Assembly: GCF_033542235.1 (NCBI RefSeq)
Contig: NZ_JAWRCU010000005.1
Location: 124,001-188,000 of the forward strand
Direction of reading: 5' to 3'
DNA length: 64,000 nt
Origin: JAWRCU01 sp033542235
GTDB lineage: Bacteria > Pseudomonadota > Alphaproteobacteria > Rhizobiales > Rhizobiaceae
In this document: positions 42,694 to 51,508 of the stretch, piece by piece
How positions within the stretch are numbered: the stretch's first letter is position 1
Layout of the letters: each line of letters starts with the position of its first letter
Translations under genes and position numbers: made by a program
Notes under the pieces: generated by a model
The model's input: the letters and a program-made list of their open reading frames with translations, nothing else
What the model was told of the DNA's origin: nothing
Databases searched by the model: none

Positions 42694-43704
42694 CTAGTCG
42701 TTGGATGTGCGTATCAGCGCGTCGAGAACGCCCTCGGCGCGTCCTTCGTCGATGGAGCGTGCCGCGAGCACGACTCCATCCGCCAGTGAATCCGCCTTTC
42801 CGGCGACGACGAGACCCGCACCGGCATTCATCAGCACCGTATCCCGATAGGCGCCTGGGGCACCCTCGAGCAGGTTCCGCAAGGCGCGCGCGTTGAAGGC
42901 TGCGTCGCCGCCGCGCAGGTCCTCGCGCCGATACCGGGGAAATCCGACCGATTCCGGCGTGATCGAGAACGTCGTCACCGAACCGTCCACGAGCTGCGAT
43001 ACTTTCGTTTCGCCCGTCGTCGTGATTTCGTCAAACCCGTCGCCATGCACAACCCAGACCTTCTCGGCATCCAGTGCCTGTAACGTCTTGGCAAGTGGTT
43101 CTACCCATTCCGCTGCGAAGACGCCGACCATCTGTCTCTTTACGCCGGCGGGGTTGGAGAGGGGGCCTAACAAGTTGAAAATGGTCCGCGTGCCGAGCTC
43201 GATTCGGGTCGGACCGACATGGCGCATTGCCGGATGGTGCGAGGGGGCGAACATGAAGCCGATGCCGGCCTCGCGGATCGTGCGGCCGATTGCTTCAGGT
43301 GTGAGATCGATTTTTATGCCGAGTGCCATCAGCACGTCGGCTGCTCCTGTCTGCGAAGAAAGGCCGCGGTTGCCGTGTTTTGCGACGGGCACGCCGCAGC
43401 CTGCGATCACGAATGCCGACGCCGTCGAGATGTTGACGCTGTGCGAGCCGTCCCCCCCCGTGCCGACAATGTCGACCGCACCGTCAGGAGCTTCGACGCG
43501 CAGCATCTTCTCGCGCATCGTGGCGACGGCGCCCGAGATCTCCTCGACCGTCTCGCCGCGCACGCGCAAGGCCATCAGGAAGGCGCCGATCTGGCTCGGT
43601 GTCGCCTCACCGGACATGATCGTGTCAAAAGCCGCACGAGCCTCCTCGAAGCTGAGCGGCTTGCCGGTAGCAACCTTTGCAATATGCGCCTTGAGCTCGC
43701 TCAT
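42694..43704 (-). CDS. trpD: anthranilate phosphoribosyltransferase
   Basis: TrpD transfers the phosphoribosyl group to anthranilate. The PRPP-binding GTGGDGSHSVNISTASAFV and KHGNRGLSSQTGAADVLMALG are clear, and GPLSNPAGVKRQMVGVF follows. 336 residues, ATG at 43704. Ten bases after the ppiD stop in transcription order, so the block ppiD-trpD-trpC-moaC-moeA reads as one minus-strand operon. trpG and trpE are not in the window. Confidence 0.95.
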   Translation of the reverse strand: MSELKAHIAKVATGKPLSFEEARAAFDTIMSGEATPSQIGAFLMALRVRGETVEEISGAVATMREKMLRVEAPDGAVDIVGTGGDGSHSVNISTASAFVIAGCGVPVAKHGNRGLSSQTGAADVLMALGIKIDLTPEAIGRTIREAGIGFMFAPSHHPAMRHVGPTRIELGTRTIFNLLGPLSNPAGVKRQMVGVFAAEWVEPLAKTLQALDAEKVWVVHGDGFDEITTTGETKVSQLVDGSVTTFSITPESVGFPRYRREDLRGGDAAFNARALRNLLEGAPGAYRDTVLMNAGAGLVVAGKADSLADGVVLAARSIDEGRAEGVLDALIRTSND

Positions 43705-43713
43705 GTCCCCTCG

Positions 43714-45603
43714 TCAGAAGGCCAACGACTGCTGGATGGCGCTCTGGTTGACCGTCACCTCATATTGGGTCTGCAACTGAGCCACGAGCTGGTCGAGCAG
43801 GTCTTCCGACAGTCCTGCCGCAAATTGCCGTCTCGCCTCCTCAGGCACGGAGTCCGGCCCGGCATCGGCAGGCTCGAAGACTTCGGTGACCTTGAAGAGA
43901 ATGCGCCCGTCTCCAGCAGGGTTGTGGATCGTGCCGGCGCCGCCCTGTGCAACGCCGAAGACTGCGGCCACACCCTGCCTGCCGAAGTCGGCGTCATCGG
44001 CTTCGCGCTTCAGGCCACGCTTGGTCTGCTTCTCCAGCTTCAGCTCGGCAGCGATCGCGTCGAGGTCGGCGCCGTCCTTCACCTGCTTCTCCAGGTCGGC
44101 CATCTTGGCGTCCAGTCGCTTTTCCGCCTCCGCGGCCTTCCAGTCGGCTACGACCTTGTCACGGACCTCTTCGAGGGTCCGGTCACGCGCCGGCGTAATA
44201 CCTTGGACCTCGTAATAGACGTAGCCGGAAGAGCCGATGTTGATCGCCGGGTTCTCTATGCCGACCTCGCTCTCGAAGGCCTGCTTCAACAACTCGGCCG
44301 ATTCCGGGATGTCGTTGACAATGGTACCGTCCGGTCGCTGCGCCTGCCTGTCTATCGCGTCGATGGTCACGACCTTGAGGTTGAGCTTGGCGGCCGCCTC
44401 AGCAAGTGTCGCGCCGCCCGCCCGAGCGTCTTCGTAGGAATCATGCGCGTCGAGCAGTATCCGGCTTGCCTCGCTTGTCGCGAGCTGTTTGCGGATCTCC
44501 TCCTTGACCTGGTCGAGCGATTTGACGACCTGCGGCGTCACGGCGGTGACACGCACCAACACCGGCCCGAACGAGCCCTTGATGACGTCGCTTACCTGGT
44601 TCGGTTGCAGCGCGAAGGCAGCGTCGGCGATCGCCGGGTCGGGCACCTGCTCCTTGGTGAAAGTGCCAAGTTCCACATCCGCCGTGGTTTTGCCTGCGCC
44701 CTTGACGAGGTCCTCGAAGGTCGAGCCGGTTTTCGTGGAGTCATATGCAGTCTTCGCGGCTTCCTCGGACGGGAAAACCAGCTGCTCGATCGTCCGCTTC
44801 TCGGGCGTCGTATAGTTGGCAATATGCTGCTCGTAATCCTTCTTCACCTGCTCGTCGCTGATAGAGGCGGGGTCGGCGATCGATTCAGGGTCGAGCCTGA
44901 TGTAGGAGATCTTACGGTACTCCGGCGCCGCGTAGCTGGCCTTGTGCGCTTCGAACCAGCTCTTCAGCGCAGAATCGGCCGGTTCCTCGATCGGCTCGAC
45001 CAGGGAGCGCGGAACCGAAACGTAATCGACAGTTCGGTTTTCGCCGCGGTACAGCGCCACTGCGCGGAGGAAGGTAGCCGGCGCTTTCAGCCCGTCGGAA
45101 ATCGCCTCGAGGATCTGCTGGCGCACGGCAGCCTGCTTGCGGGTTTTCAGATAGTCCTCGGCATTCATGCCGGCTCGCCTGATCATCTCCTCGAACTGCT
45201 GCCGGTCGAACTTGCCGTCGGGACCCCTGAAGGCCGGATCCTGGCGAGCAAGCTCAGCCAGCCGATCCTTGGAGACGCCGAGACCGAGCTTGCGCGCCTG
45301 CTCGTCGAGCACCGCGCCGGCGGTGAGCTGCCCTAGCACTTGCTGGTCGAGCCCGAGTGCCTTTGCCTGTTCGCGCGTCAGTCGAGTCCCGAACTGCTGC
45401 GAGAGAATCTGCATCTGGCGATCGTAGGCGAGGCGGTAGTCCTTCATCGAAACCGCCGTGCCGCCGGCTTCGATCACATGCGGCGATCCGAAACCTGTGA
45501 TCATGCGTCCGGAAATGCCCCAGATCGCGAAGCTCACGACGAGCATGAAAAGAAGCAGCTTGGCAACCCAGGTTCCCGCGGCCGTGCGTAGTGCGTCGAG
45601 CAT
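43714..45603 (-). CDS. ppiD: PpiD-type peptidylprolyl isomerase, SurA N-terminal
   Basis: A membrane-anchored periplasmic folding factor. Residues 13-35 form a single transmembrane helix (AKLLLFMLVVSFAIWGISG). SurA_N-like helices follow, then a parvulin PPIC domain about residues 240-360 (EQLVFPSEEAAKTAYDSTKTG, ELGTFTKEQVPDPAIADAAFALQPNQVSDV) and a C-terminal chaperone part. 629 residues matches the alphaproteobacterial family. ATG at 45603. It faces tpiA across a 167-base divergent promoter region. Confidence 0.9.
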   Translation of the reverse strand: MLDALRTAAGTWVAKLLLFMLVVSFAIWGISGRMITGFGSPHVIEAGGTAVSMKDYRLAYDRQMQILSQQFGTRLTREQAKALGLDQQVLGQLTAGAVLDEQARKLGLGVSKDRLAELARQDPAFRGPDGKFDRQQFEEMIRRAGMNAEDYLKTRKQAAVRQQILEAISDGLKAPATFLRAVALYRGENRTVDYVSVPRSLVEPIEEPADSALKSWFEAHKASYAAPEYRKISYIRLDPESIADPASISDEQVKKDYEQHIANYTTPEKRTIEQLVFPSEEAAKTAYDSTKTGSTFEDLVKGAGKTTADVELGTFTKEQVPDPAIADAAFALQPNQVSDVIKGSFGPVLVRVTAVTPQVVKSLDQVKEEIRKQLATSEASRILLDAHDSYEDARAGGATLAEAAAKLNLKVVTIDAIDRQAQRPDGTIVNDIPESAELLKQAFESEVGIENPAINIGSSGYVYYEVQGITPARDRTLEEVRDKVVADWKAAEAEKRLDAKMADLEKQVKDGADLDAIAAELKLEKQTKRGLKREADDADFGRQGVAAVFGVAQGGAGTIHNPAGDGRILFKVTEVFEPADAGPDSVPEEARRQFAAGLSEDLLDQLVAQLQTQYEVTVNQSAIQQSLAF

Positions 45604-45770
45604 ATCCAGTTCCGATCGCGCGCCTTTCTTTGGTTACAAGGGCGCGCCTGCCTGATGTTGGTTGGGCAATAGCGCCCTTATTTGCCCGGGTCTAGCCTGC
45701 TGTCGATTGCTTTGTGCCCTGATTTTGATAGTGAACCCGATGTTCCGCGCGTTAGGGAGGAAGCTTGATA

Positions 45771-46535
45771 ATGTCTATTGCCATTCGTCCACTCGTCGCC
45801 GGTAACTGGAAAATGAACGGCACGGGCAGTTCGCTCGACGAGCTGCTGGCCATAGGCCGAGGCTTCACCGGAGAACTCGAAGCCGAGGCCGACGCGCTGA
45901 TCTGCGTGCCCGCGACCCTCCTGTCGCGCGCCTCGGAAGTGTTGTCGCGGACGCCGGTGCGCAGCGGCGGTCAGGATTGCCATTGGAAGGAATCGGGCGC
46001 GCATACGGGGGATGTGTCGGCCGAGATGCTGAAGGATGCCGGCGCGTCGTTCGTGATCGTCGGCCATTCCGAGCGGCGCGCCGACCATGGCGAGACGGAT
46101 GCCGTCGTTCTCTCCAAGGCGGAAGCGGCATGGCGGGCGGGGCTTGTGGCCATCGTCTGCATCGGTGAGACCAGAGCCGAGCGCGAGATCGGTGCCACGC
46201 TTGACATATTGTCGCGGCAGATCGCCGGCTCGGTGCCGAAAGGCGCGACGCACGAATCCGTAGTCATTGCCTATGAACCTGTTTGGGCGATCGGCACTGG
46301 ACTCACGCCGACTGTCGAGGACGTCGCCGAGGCGCATGCGCATATCCGGAACGAACTTGGCAGCTTGATCGGTGCAGAAGCCGAGAGGACCCGCATTCTC
46401 TATGGCGGCTCAGTGAAGCCCGCGAACGCGCGCGACTTGCTGGCCGTAGCCAACGTCAATGGCGCGCTTATTGGTGGGGCGAGCCTGAAGGCGGCCGATT
46501 TCCTCGGCATCGCCGATGCCTATCGTGCCATCTGA
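45771..46535 (+). CDS. tpiA: triosephosphate isomerase
   Basis: TIM interconverts dihydroxyacetone phosphate and glyceraldehyde-3-phosphate. Catalytic residues are seen: Lys in VAGNWKMNG, His in IVGHSERR and Glu in AYEPVWAIGTG. Phosphate loop LYGGSVKPANA. 254 residues from ATG at 45771; AGGGAGG lies 10 bases upstream. A TTG two codons earlier is possible but weaker. First of a plus-strand run with secG. Confidence 0.97.
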   Translation: MSIAIRPLVAGNWKMNGTGSSLDELLAIGRGFTGELEAEADALICVPATLLSRASEVLSRTPVRSGGQDCHWKESGAHTGDVSAEMLKDAGASFVIVGHSERRADHGETDAVVLSKAEAAWRAGLVAIVCIGETRAEREIGATLDILSRQIAGSVPKGATHESVVIAYEPVWAIGTGLTPTVEDVAEAHAHIRNELGSLIGAEAERTRILYGGSVKPANARDLLAVANVNGALIGGASLKAADFLGIADAYRAI

Positions 46536-46685
46536 CCGCGAGGAGGGGCTCTCAGCCGAGGTTGCATTCCTCGATCGTGCCACCATATCTCAGCACGGGC
46601 TTGGAAATACTATGAAACGCGTGTATGGAGCCGCCTCCAACGGCGTCGAGCCCCGTCAGCGACGCTTGTGATTGCCGGGAATTCC

Positions 46686-47135
46686 ATGCAAACAGTCCTT
46701 ATCGTCATCCATCTCATGGTCGTCGTCGCGCTTGTCGGCGTGGTGCTGCTGCAGCGCTCCGAAGGCGGTGGGCTGGGCATCGGCGGCGGCTCGGGATTCA
46801 TGACGGCCCGTGGTGCTGCGAACGCCTTGACCAGGGCTACCGGGATACTCGCGATCGCTTTCTTCGCGACCTCGCTGGGTCTTTCGCTGCTTGCCCGCTA
46901 CGGGGAGCGACCGATCGACATTCTCGATCGCGCGCCGGTGAGCGGAGAACAGAACGGTGGTGCAGCCGGCAATGGCAGCGGCTCCGGTGGCGTGCTTGAC
47001 AAGCTCGGCGGCAACAACAAGGCGACGCCACCTGCGGAAAATGGCGGGACGACGTCTCCGAGCGGCGAATCAAAACCGGCGACGCCGCCTCCGGCGCCGG
47101 CCCCAGCCTCACCGGCGGTCCCGAACAGCCAATAA
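46686..47135 (+). CDS. secG: preprotein translocase subunit SecG
   Basis: SecG is the small third subunit of the SecYEG channel. Two hydrophobic helices, MQTVLIVIHLMVVVALVGVVLLQ and ILAIAFFATSLGLSLLARY, flank the GGGLGIGGGSGFMTARGAANALTRAT loop. The 149-residue product has a long Gly/Pro/Ala C-terminal tail (about 95-149) common in rhizobia. ATG at 46686 was chosen over the frame start at 46668. Followed by a terminator hairpin. Confidence 0.93.
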   Translation: MQTVLIVIHLMVVVALVGVVLLQRSEGGGLGIGGGSGFMTARGAANALTRATGILAIAFFATSLGLSLLARYGERPIDILDRAPVSGEQNGGAAGNGSGSGGVLDKLGGNNKATPPAENGGTTSPSGESKPATPPPAPAPASPAVPNSQ

Positions 47136-47169
47136 TTACGGGCGCTCAGGCGCCTCTCAAGGCCTGCGC

Positions 47170-47202
47170 AACCAGCCTCGTGCAATCCTGCCGAGGCTGG
47201 TT
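47170..47202 (+). terminator. terminator after secG
   Basis: AACCAGCCTCG (47170-47180) and CGAGGCTGGTT (47192-47202), perfect 11-base stem, 11-base loop, followed by GTTGTC with limited T content. Confidence 0.55.
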
Positions 47203-47277
47203 GTTGTCATTCGGACACACTGAATCCAAAACACATTCGAAGGACCGCATATCGCCGTTGCTGGGCCCGAGGCCAGC

Positions 47278-47307
47278 TTGTGAGCACGATTGTTGATCGC
47301 CTATAAG
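47278..47307 (+). promoter_or_regulatory. candidate promoter for the L,D-transpeptidase gene
   Basis: TTGTGA (47278-47283), 18-base spacer, TATAAG (47302-47307). In the leader, CGGCGGCAA (47315-47323) and TTGCCGCCG (47349-47357) form an inverted repeat that could shape the 5' RNA before the ATG at 47389. Confidence 0.45.
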
Positions 47308-47388
47308 GGCAACGCGGCGGCAATTTCGATTTGGCGGATCAGCAGATTTTGCCGCCGTGTGCAAATCGATCACTCGGGCAACATCAAA

Positions 47389-48435
47389 ATGAAATTTCGC
47401 AGCCTCCTTCTGCTGGGCATTGGCGCGGCTATCGCCTGTGCCCCGGCTTTCGCAGCGGGCACGACCGCTGACACCGGCAAGACTGAAGTCGTCGCAGCCG
47501 CAACCCAAAGCGTTGCAGCGCTTGAAGCCGCGACCTCAAAGACCGATCCGGCAACGGAGAAGAAGCTGAAGGCCAAGTCGGCCAGCAAGAAGAACAACAA
47601 GAAACTCGCCAAGGCGAAAAACAAGGCGGGCGTTGAAGAGGCCAAGGAAGAAGAGAAGCCGCGGGGACTGTTCGCGGCATTGTTCGGCGGCGGCCTCAAG
47701 CAAGCCCCCTCGAAGGAGGACGGCAAGGAAAAGGCGAAGCTTGTGGCGACTGTCGCCAAAACCAAGGCAGAGCCGGAAACTCAGCAGCCCCAGCCGATCC
47801 AGGTCTCGATCACCGGTAACAAGGGCGAGTTGCGGAGCGAGAACCTGGACAGAAAGCCGGACATCTTCGCAAGCCTTTTCGGCGGGACTTCTCGAGCCGA
47901 GATGCTGCCGGAAACCCGTGCTCTGGACTCGGTCCTCGAGGAGCGGCAGACCAGGAAGAAGTTCAAGGTGAGAGCGGAATTCGAGCCGCAGGAAGTCGAA
48001 TTCCCCGGCTATGCCCCGGGCACTATCGTCATCGATACGAGCGCGAAGTTTCTCTACCTCATCGAGGATCGCTCGACGGCCCGCCGGTATGCGATCGCGG
48101 TCGGCCGGGAAGGGCTGCAGTTCAAGGGCAGCGTGACGGTCGGCGACAAGCAGGAATGGCCGCGCTGGATTCCGACGAAGGAAATGCAGCAGCGCGAGCC
48201 TAAGAAATATGGCCAGTACAAGGACGGCATGGACGGTGGGCCGGACAATCCGCTGGGCGCCCGTGCGATCTATCTCTACCAGGGTAAGCAGGACACGCAC
48301 CTGCGCATTCACGGGACGAACCAGCCGCAATCCATCGGCTCCGCAGCGTCGAATGGCTGCTTCCGCATGATCAACGATCACGTGATGGATCTCTATCGCC
48401 GCGTTAAGCTCGGCACGCCCGTCGTCGTACTCTAG
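47389..48435 (+). CDS. exported L,D-transpeptidase (YkuD domain)
   Basis: L,D-transpeptidases crosslink peptidoglycan stems at meso-diaminopimelate or attach lipoproteins. A signal peptide (MKFRSLLLLGIGAAIACAPAFAAG) precedes a low-complexity Lys/Ala/Glu region (about 45-110). The YkuD domain occupies about 205-348. The catalytic motif HGTNQPQSIGSAASNGCFRM supplies H308 and C324. 348 residues from the ATG at 47389; the upstream frame has no signal. Rhizobiales peptidoglycan is known to be rich in L,D crosslinks, which fits. Confidence 0.9.
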   Translation: MKFRSLLLLGIGAAIACAPAFAAGTTADTGKTEVVAAATQSVAALEAATSKTDPATEKKLKAKSASKKNNKKLAKAKNKAGVEEAKEEEKPRGLFAALFGGGLKQAPSKEDGKEKAKLVATVAKTKAEPETQQPQPIQVSITGNKGELRSENLDRKPDIFASLFGGTSRAEMLPETRALDSVLEERQTRKKFKVRAEFEPQEVEFPGYAPGTIVIDTSAKFLYLIEDRSTARRYAIAVGREGLQFKGSVTVGDKQEWPRWIPTKEMQQREPKKYGQYKDGMDGGPDNPLGARAIYLYQGKQDTHLRIHGTNQPQSIGSAASNGCFRMINDHVMDLYRRVKLGTPVVVL

Positions 48436-48456
48436 CGATCACGCGAAAATTCTCGA

Positions 48457-48482
48457 AGGGGCCGGCGGCGCCGGCCCTTTTT
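48457..48482 (+). terminator. terminator after the L,D-transpeptidase
   Basis: GGGCCGGC (48459-48466) and GCCGGCCC (48470-48477) pair around a 3-base loop, followed by TTTTT. Confidence 0.85.
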
Positions 48483-48586
48483 CATTGGGCGGCTGGGCCC
48501 TAGGACGACTGGCCGCAGTGCAGGAAAGTGTTGGCCGTGATTTTCCGCTGGCGGAATCACTTGGCCGGAGTTATGGCTTGGTTCCC

Positions 48587-50215
48587 ATGGCGCGATATGT
48601 ATTCATTACCGGCGGCGTGGTTTCTTCCCTTGGAAAAGGCATAGCTGCAGCGGCACTCGGTGCCCTCTTGCAGGCGCGTGGCTACCGCGTGCGCCTGCGC
48701 AAGCTCGACCCATATCTCAACGTAGACCCTGGCACGATGTCGCCTTACCAGCATGGCGAGGTGTTCGTGACCGACGACGGAGCCGAGACGGATCTCGACC
48801 TCGGCCACTACGAACGCTTCACGGGTCGCTCTGCGAACCAGGAAGACAACATCACCACAGGCCGGATCTACAAGAACATCATCGAGAAGGAGCGACGCGG
48901 CGACTATCTCGGCGCGACGGTTCAGGTGATCCCGCACGTCACCGACGAGATCAAGAATTTCGTCCTGTCGGGCAATGAGGAGTACGATTTCGTCATTTGC
49001 GAGATTGGCGGCACGGTCGGTGATATCGAGGCGATGCCTTTCCTCGAGGCAATCCGCCAGCTCGGCAACGATCTGCCGCGCAACAACGCCGTTTACGTGC
49101 ATCTGACGCTTATGCCGTACATCCCGACCGCCGGCGAGCTAAAGACCAAGCCGACCCAGCACTCCGTCAAGGAATTGCGCTCGATCGGCATTGCACCGGA
49201 CATCCTTCTGGTACGTGCGGATCGGATCATCCCGAAGGAGGAGCGTAGAAAGCTCTCGCTGTTCTGCAACGTGCGTGAGAGCGCCGTCATCCAGGCCCTC
49301 GACGTGCCGCACATCTATGACGTGCCGATGGCCTATCATAAGGAGGGGCTGGATTCGGAGGTGCTCGCTGCATTCGGCATTGACCCTGCGCCGAAGCCCC
49401 GCATGGAACGCTGGCAGGAGGTCTCGAACCGCATCCACAACCCGGAAGGCGAGGTGACGATCGCGGTGGTCGGCAAGTACACCGGCCTCAAGGACGCCTA
49501 CAAGTCGCTGATCGAGGCACTCTCCCATGGCGGCATGGCCAACAGGGTGCGCGTCAAGCTCGACTGGATCGAAAGCGAGATATTCGAGCAGGAAGATCCG
49601 GCGCCCTTCCTGGAAAAGGTGCACGGCATACTCGTGCCGGGCGGCTTCGGCGAGCGCGGCTCGGAAGGCAAGATCCTTGCCGCGAAGTTCGCGCGCGAGC
49701 GCAAGGTGCCCTATTTCGGCATTTGCTTCGGCATGCAGATGGCCTGTATCGAAGCCGCCCGATCGCTTGCCGGAATAGAGAATGCTTCGTCGACCGAGTT
49801 CGGCCCCACCAAGGAGCCTGTTGTTGGCCTGATGACCGAATGGCTGAAGGGCAACATGCTGGAGAAGCGAAGGGCGGCGGGCGATCTTGGCGGCACCATG
49901 CGGCTCGGCGCCTATCCGGCCGAGCTGACAAAGCATTCCAAGATTGCGGAAATCTACGGCAACACGCTGATTTCAGAGCGCCACCGCCATCGCTACGAGG
50001 TCAATATCGACTACAAGGCGCGGTTGGAGGAATGCGGACTGCTTTTTGCCGGCATGTCGCCGGACGGCGTGCTGCCCGAGACGGTCGAGTATCCCGACCA
50101 CCCTTGGTTCATCGGCGTGCAATATCACCCCGAACTGAAGAGCCGCCCCTTCGAACCGCATCCGCTGTTTGCGAGCTTCATCGGCGCGGCTATGGAGCAG
50201 AGCCGGCTGGTATAG
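48587..50215 (+). CDS. pyrG: CTP synthase
   Basis: PyrG converts UTP to CTP with glutamine. Amidoligase domain from MARYVFITGGVVSSLGKGIAAAALG, then the glutaminase domain with GICFGMQMACIEAAR (catalytic Cys) and GVQYHPELKSRP (His-x-Glu). 542 residues is the standard length; ATG at 48587 (the frame is open farther upstream but only that ATG starts the family N-terminus). The last 26 bases overlap the convergent glycosyltransferase gene. Confidence 0.97.
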   Translation: MARYVFITGGVVSSLGKGIAAAALGALLQARGYRVRLRKLDPYLNVDPGTMSPYQHGEVFVTDDGAETDLDLGHYERFTGRSANQEDNITTGRIYKNIIEKERRGDYLGATVQVIPHVTDEIKNFVLSGNEEYDFVICEIGGTVGDIEAMPFLEAIRQLGNDLPRNNAVYVHLTLMPYIPTAGELKTKPTQHSVKELRSIGIAPDILLVRADRIIPKEERRKLSLFCNVRESAVIQALDVPHIYDVPMAYHKEGLDSEVLAAFGIDPAPKPRMERWQEVSNRIHNPEGEVTIAVVGKYTGLKDAYKSLIEALSHGGMANRVRVKLDWIESEIFEQEDPAPFLEKVHGILVPGGFGERGSEGKILAAKFARERKVPYFGICFGMQMACIEAARSLAGIENASSTEFGPTKEPVVGLMTEWLKGNMLEKRRAAGDLGGTMRLGAYPAELTKHSKIAEIYGNTLISERHRHRYEVNIDYKARLEECGLLFAGMSPDGVLPETVEYPDHPWFIGVQYHPELKSRPFEPHPLFASFIGAAMEQSRLV

Positions 50216-51368
50216 CTTGCTCGTGCTTGCCATGAACATCTCGGACGTGACCGACGAACATCTCGGCGCAGGCTTTCCAGCTATAGCCTAGCGCCTTCTC
50301 CCTCGCATGCTGTCGATCGACGGTGAGTGCCGCCTGCGCCGCGGCCCCGAGATCCTCCGACAGCACGCCTGCCGTCCCGTCGCCGACGATGTCGATCGGG
50401 CCGGTGACTGGGTAGGCCGCAATCGGCAGCCCGCTTGCCAGAGCTTCCAGCAGCACAATGCCGAACGTGTCGGTGCGGCTCGGGAAGACGAACACGTCGG
50501 ACGACGCATAGATGCGGGCTAGCTCCAGCCCGGTGCGCTCGCCGAGAAAATGCGCGTCGGTATGACGCGCCTTGAGCTGCGCCATCGCTGGACCGTCGCC
50601 GACCACGACCTTGCTGCCCGGCAGGTCGAGCCCGAGGAAGGCGCCGATGTTCTTCTCGACCGCGACACGGCCGACATAGAGAAATATCGGTCGCGGCAAA
50701 CCAAGATCCCCGCTCCGGTCTGGGTTGAAAAGCTCGGTGTCGACCCCGCGAGTCCATGGCCTCAGCTTCGTGAAGCCCTTGCCGGCAAGTTCGGTCGCCA
50801 GCGAGGGAGTAGCGACAAGTGTCGCGGCCGCGGCATTATGGAAACGGCGCATCCACGCGTAGGTCCAGCTCTCGGGAAGGGGCAAGCGCGCCCGCAGATA
50901 TTCGGGGAAGCGTGTATGGTAACTCGTCGTGAAGTGGTGACCTTCCTTCAGACAGGCCCAGCGCGCCATGAGCCCAAGCGGACCCTCCGTCACGATATGA
51001 ACGTGGTCGGCGGCAGCGGCCTTTATTTGTCGGCGGACCTCTCCGGGCGTCGTCAATGCAAGCCGTATCTCCGGATAGGTGGGCATCGCGAGGCTGCGAA
51101 AACCGGCCGGCGTCAGGAAGACCGCCTCGACACCCATTGTGGGAAGCTTTTCGGAAAGGCGCTCCAGCGTGCGCACCACGCCGTTTACCTGCGGGTGCCA
51201 GGCGTCGGTGACCAGCAGGATGCGACGGACGTCGCTGTGCTGCGAGTCCGCGCCAGCTTCGCTTTTGGCTGAAGGCTGCTCTGCCTCGATTGCTGCCGTG
51301 ATCGCCGGCTTCCCGCGCATCTGTCGAGCCCTGTTTCCGCCGCATGCGGGCGGATTCGCGGGGTTCAT
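50190..51368 (-). CDS. GT4-family glycosyltransferase
   Basis: A GT-B enzyme of 392 residues. N-terminal acceptor domain opens with RRILLVTDAWHPQVNGVVRTLERL; donor domain has PIFLYVGRVAVEKNIGAFL and VFVFPSRTDTFGIVLLEALASGLPIAAYPVTGP with the E-x7-E motif (FGIVLLEALASG). The first 45 residues (MNPANPPACG to SQHSDV) are variable, so a shorter start at 51320 is possible. Similar enzymes add mannose or glucose to glycolipids; the acceptor cannot be told. Convergent with pyrG, divergent from an MFS gene. Confidence 0.8.
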   Translation of the reverse strand: MNPANPPACGGNRARQMRGKPAITAAIEAEQPSAKSEAGADSQHSDVRRILLVTDAWHPQVNGVVRTLERLSEKLPTMGVEAVFLTPAGFRSLAMPTYPEIRLALTTPGEVRRQIKAAAADHVHIVTEGPLGLMARWACLKEGHHFTTSYHTRFPEYLRARLPLPESWTYAWMRRFHNAAAATLVATPSLATELAGKGFTKLRPWTRGVDTELFNPDRSGDLGLPRPIFLYVGRVAVEKNIGAFLGLDLPGSKVVVGDGPAMAQLKARHTDAHFLGERTGLELARIYASSDVFVFPSRTDTFGIVLLEALASGLPIAAYPVTGPIDIVGDGTAGVLSEDLGAAAQAALTVDRQHAREKALGYSWKACAEMFVGHVRDVHGKHEQAIPAGSAP

Positions 51369-51508
51369 CGACGATTCTCGTGACAGGCAGATGATAGCGC
51401 CGCTATCGCTGCCGCCTGGCTGCCTGCGGGCTGTCAGGAGCGCCCATCACAGCGGGTGGTCATCTCGCGGATCGACAGCTATAAGGCCGGTCCTTGCAGG
51501 AATCCGTC

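Noticed and set aside
43219..45336. A 705-codon open frame on the plus strand opposite trpD and ppiD
   Set aside because: An artefact of high GC; the opposite strand encodes clear TrpD and PpiD.
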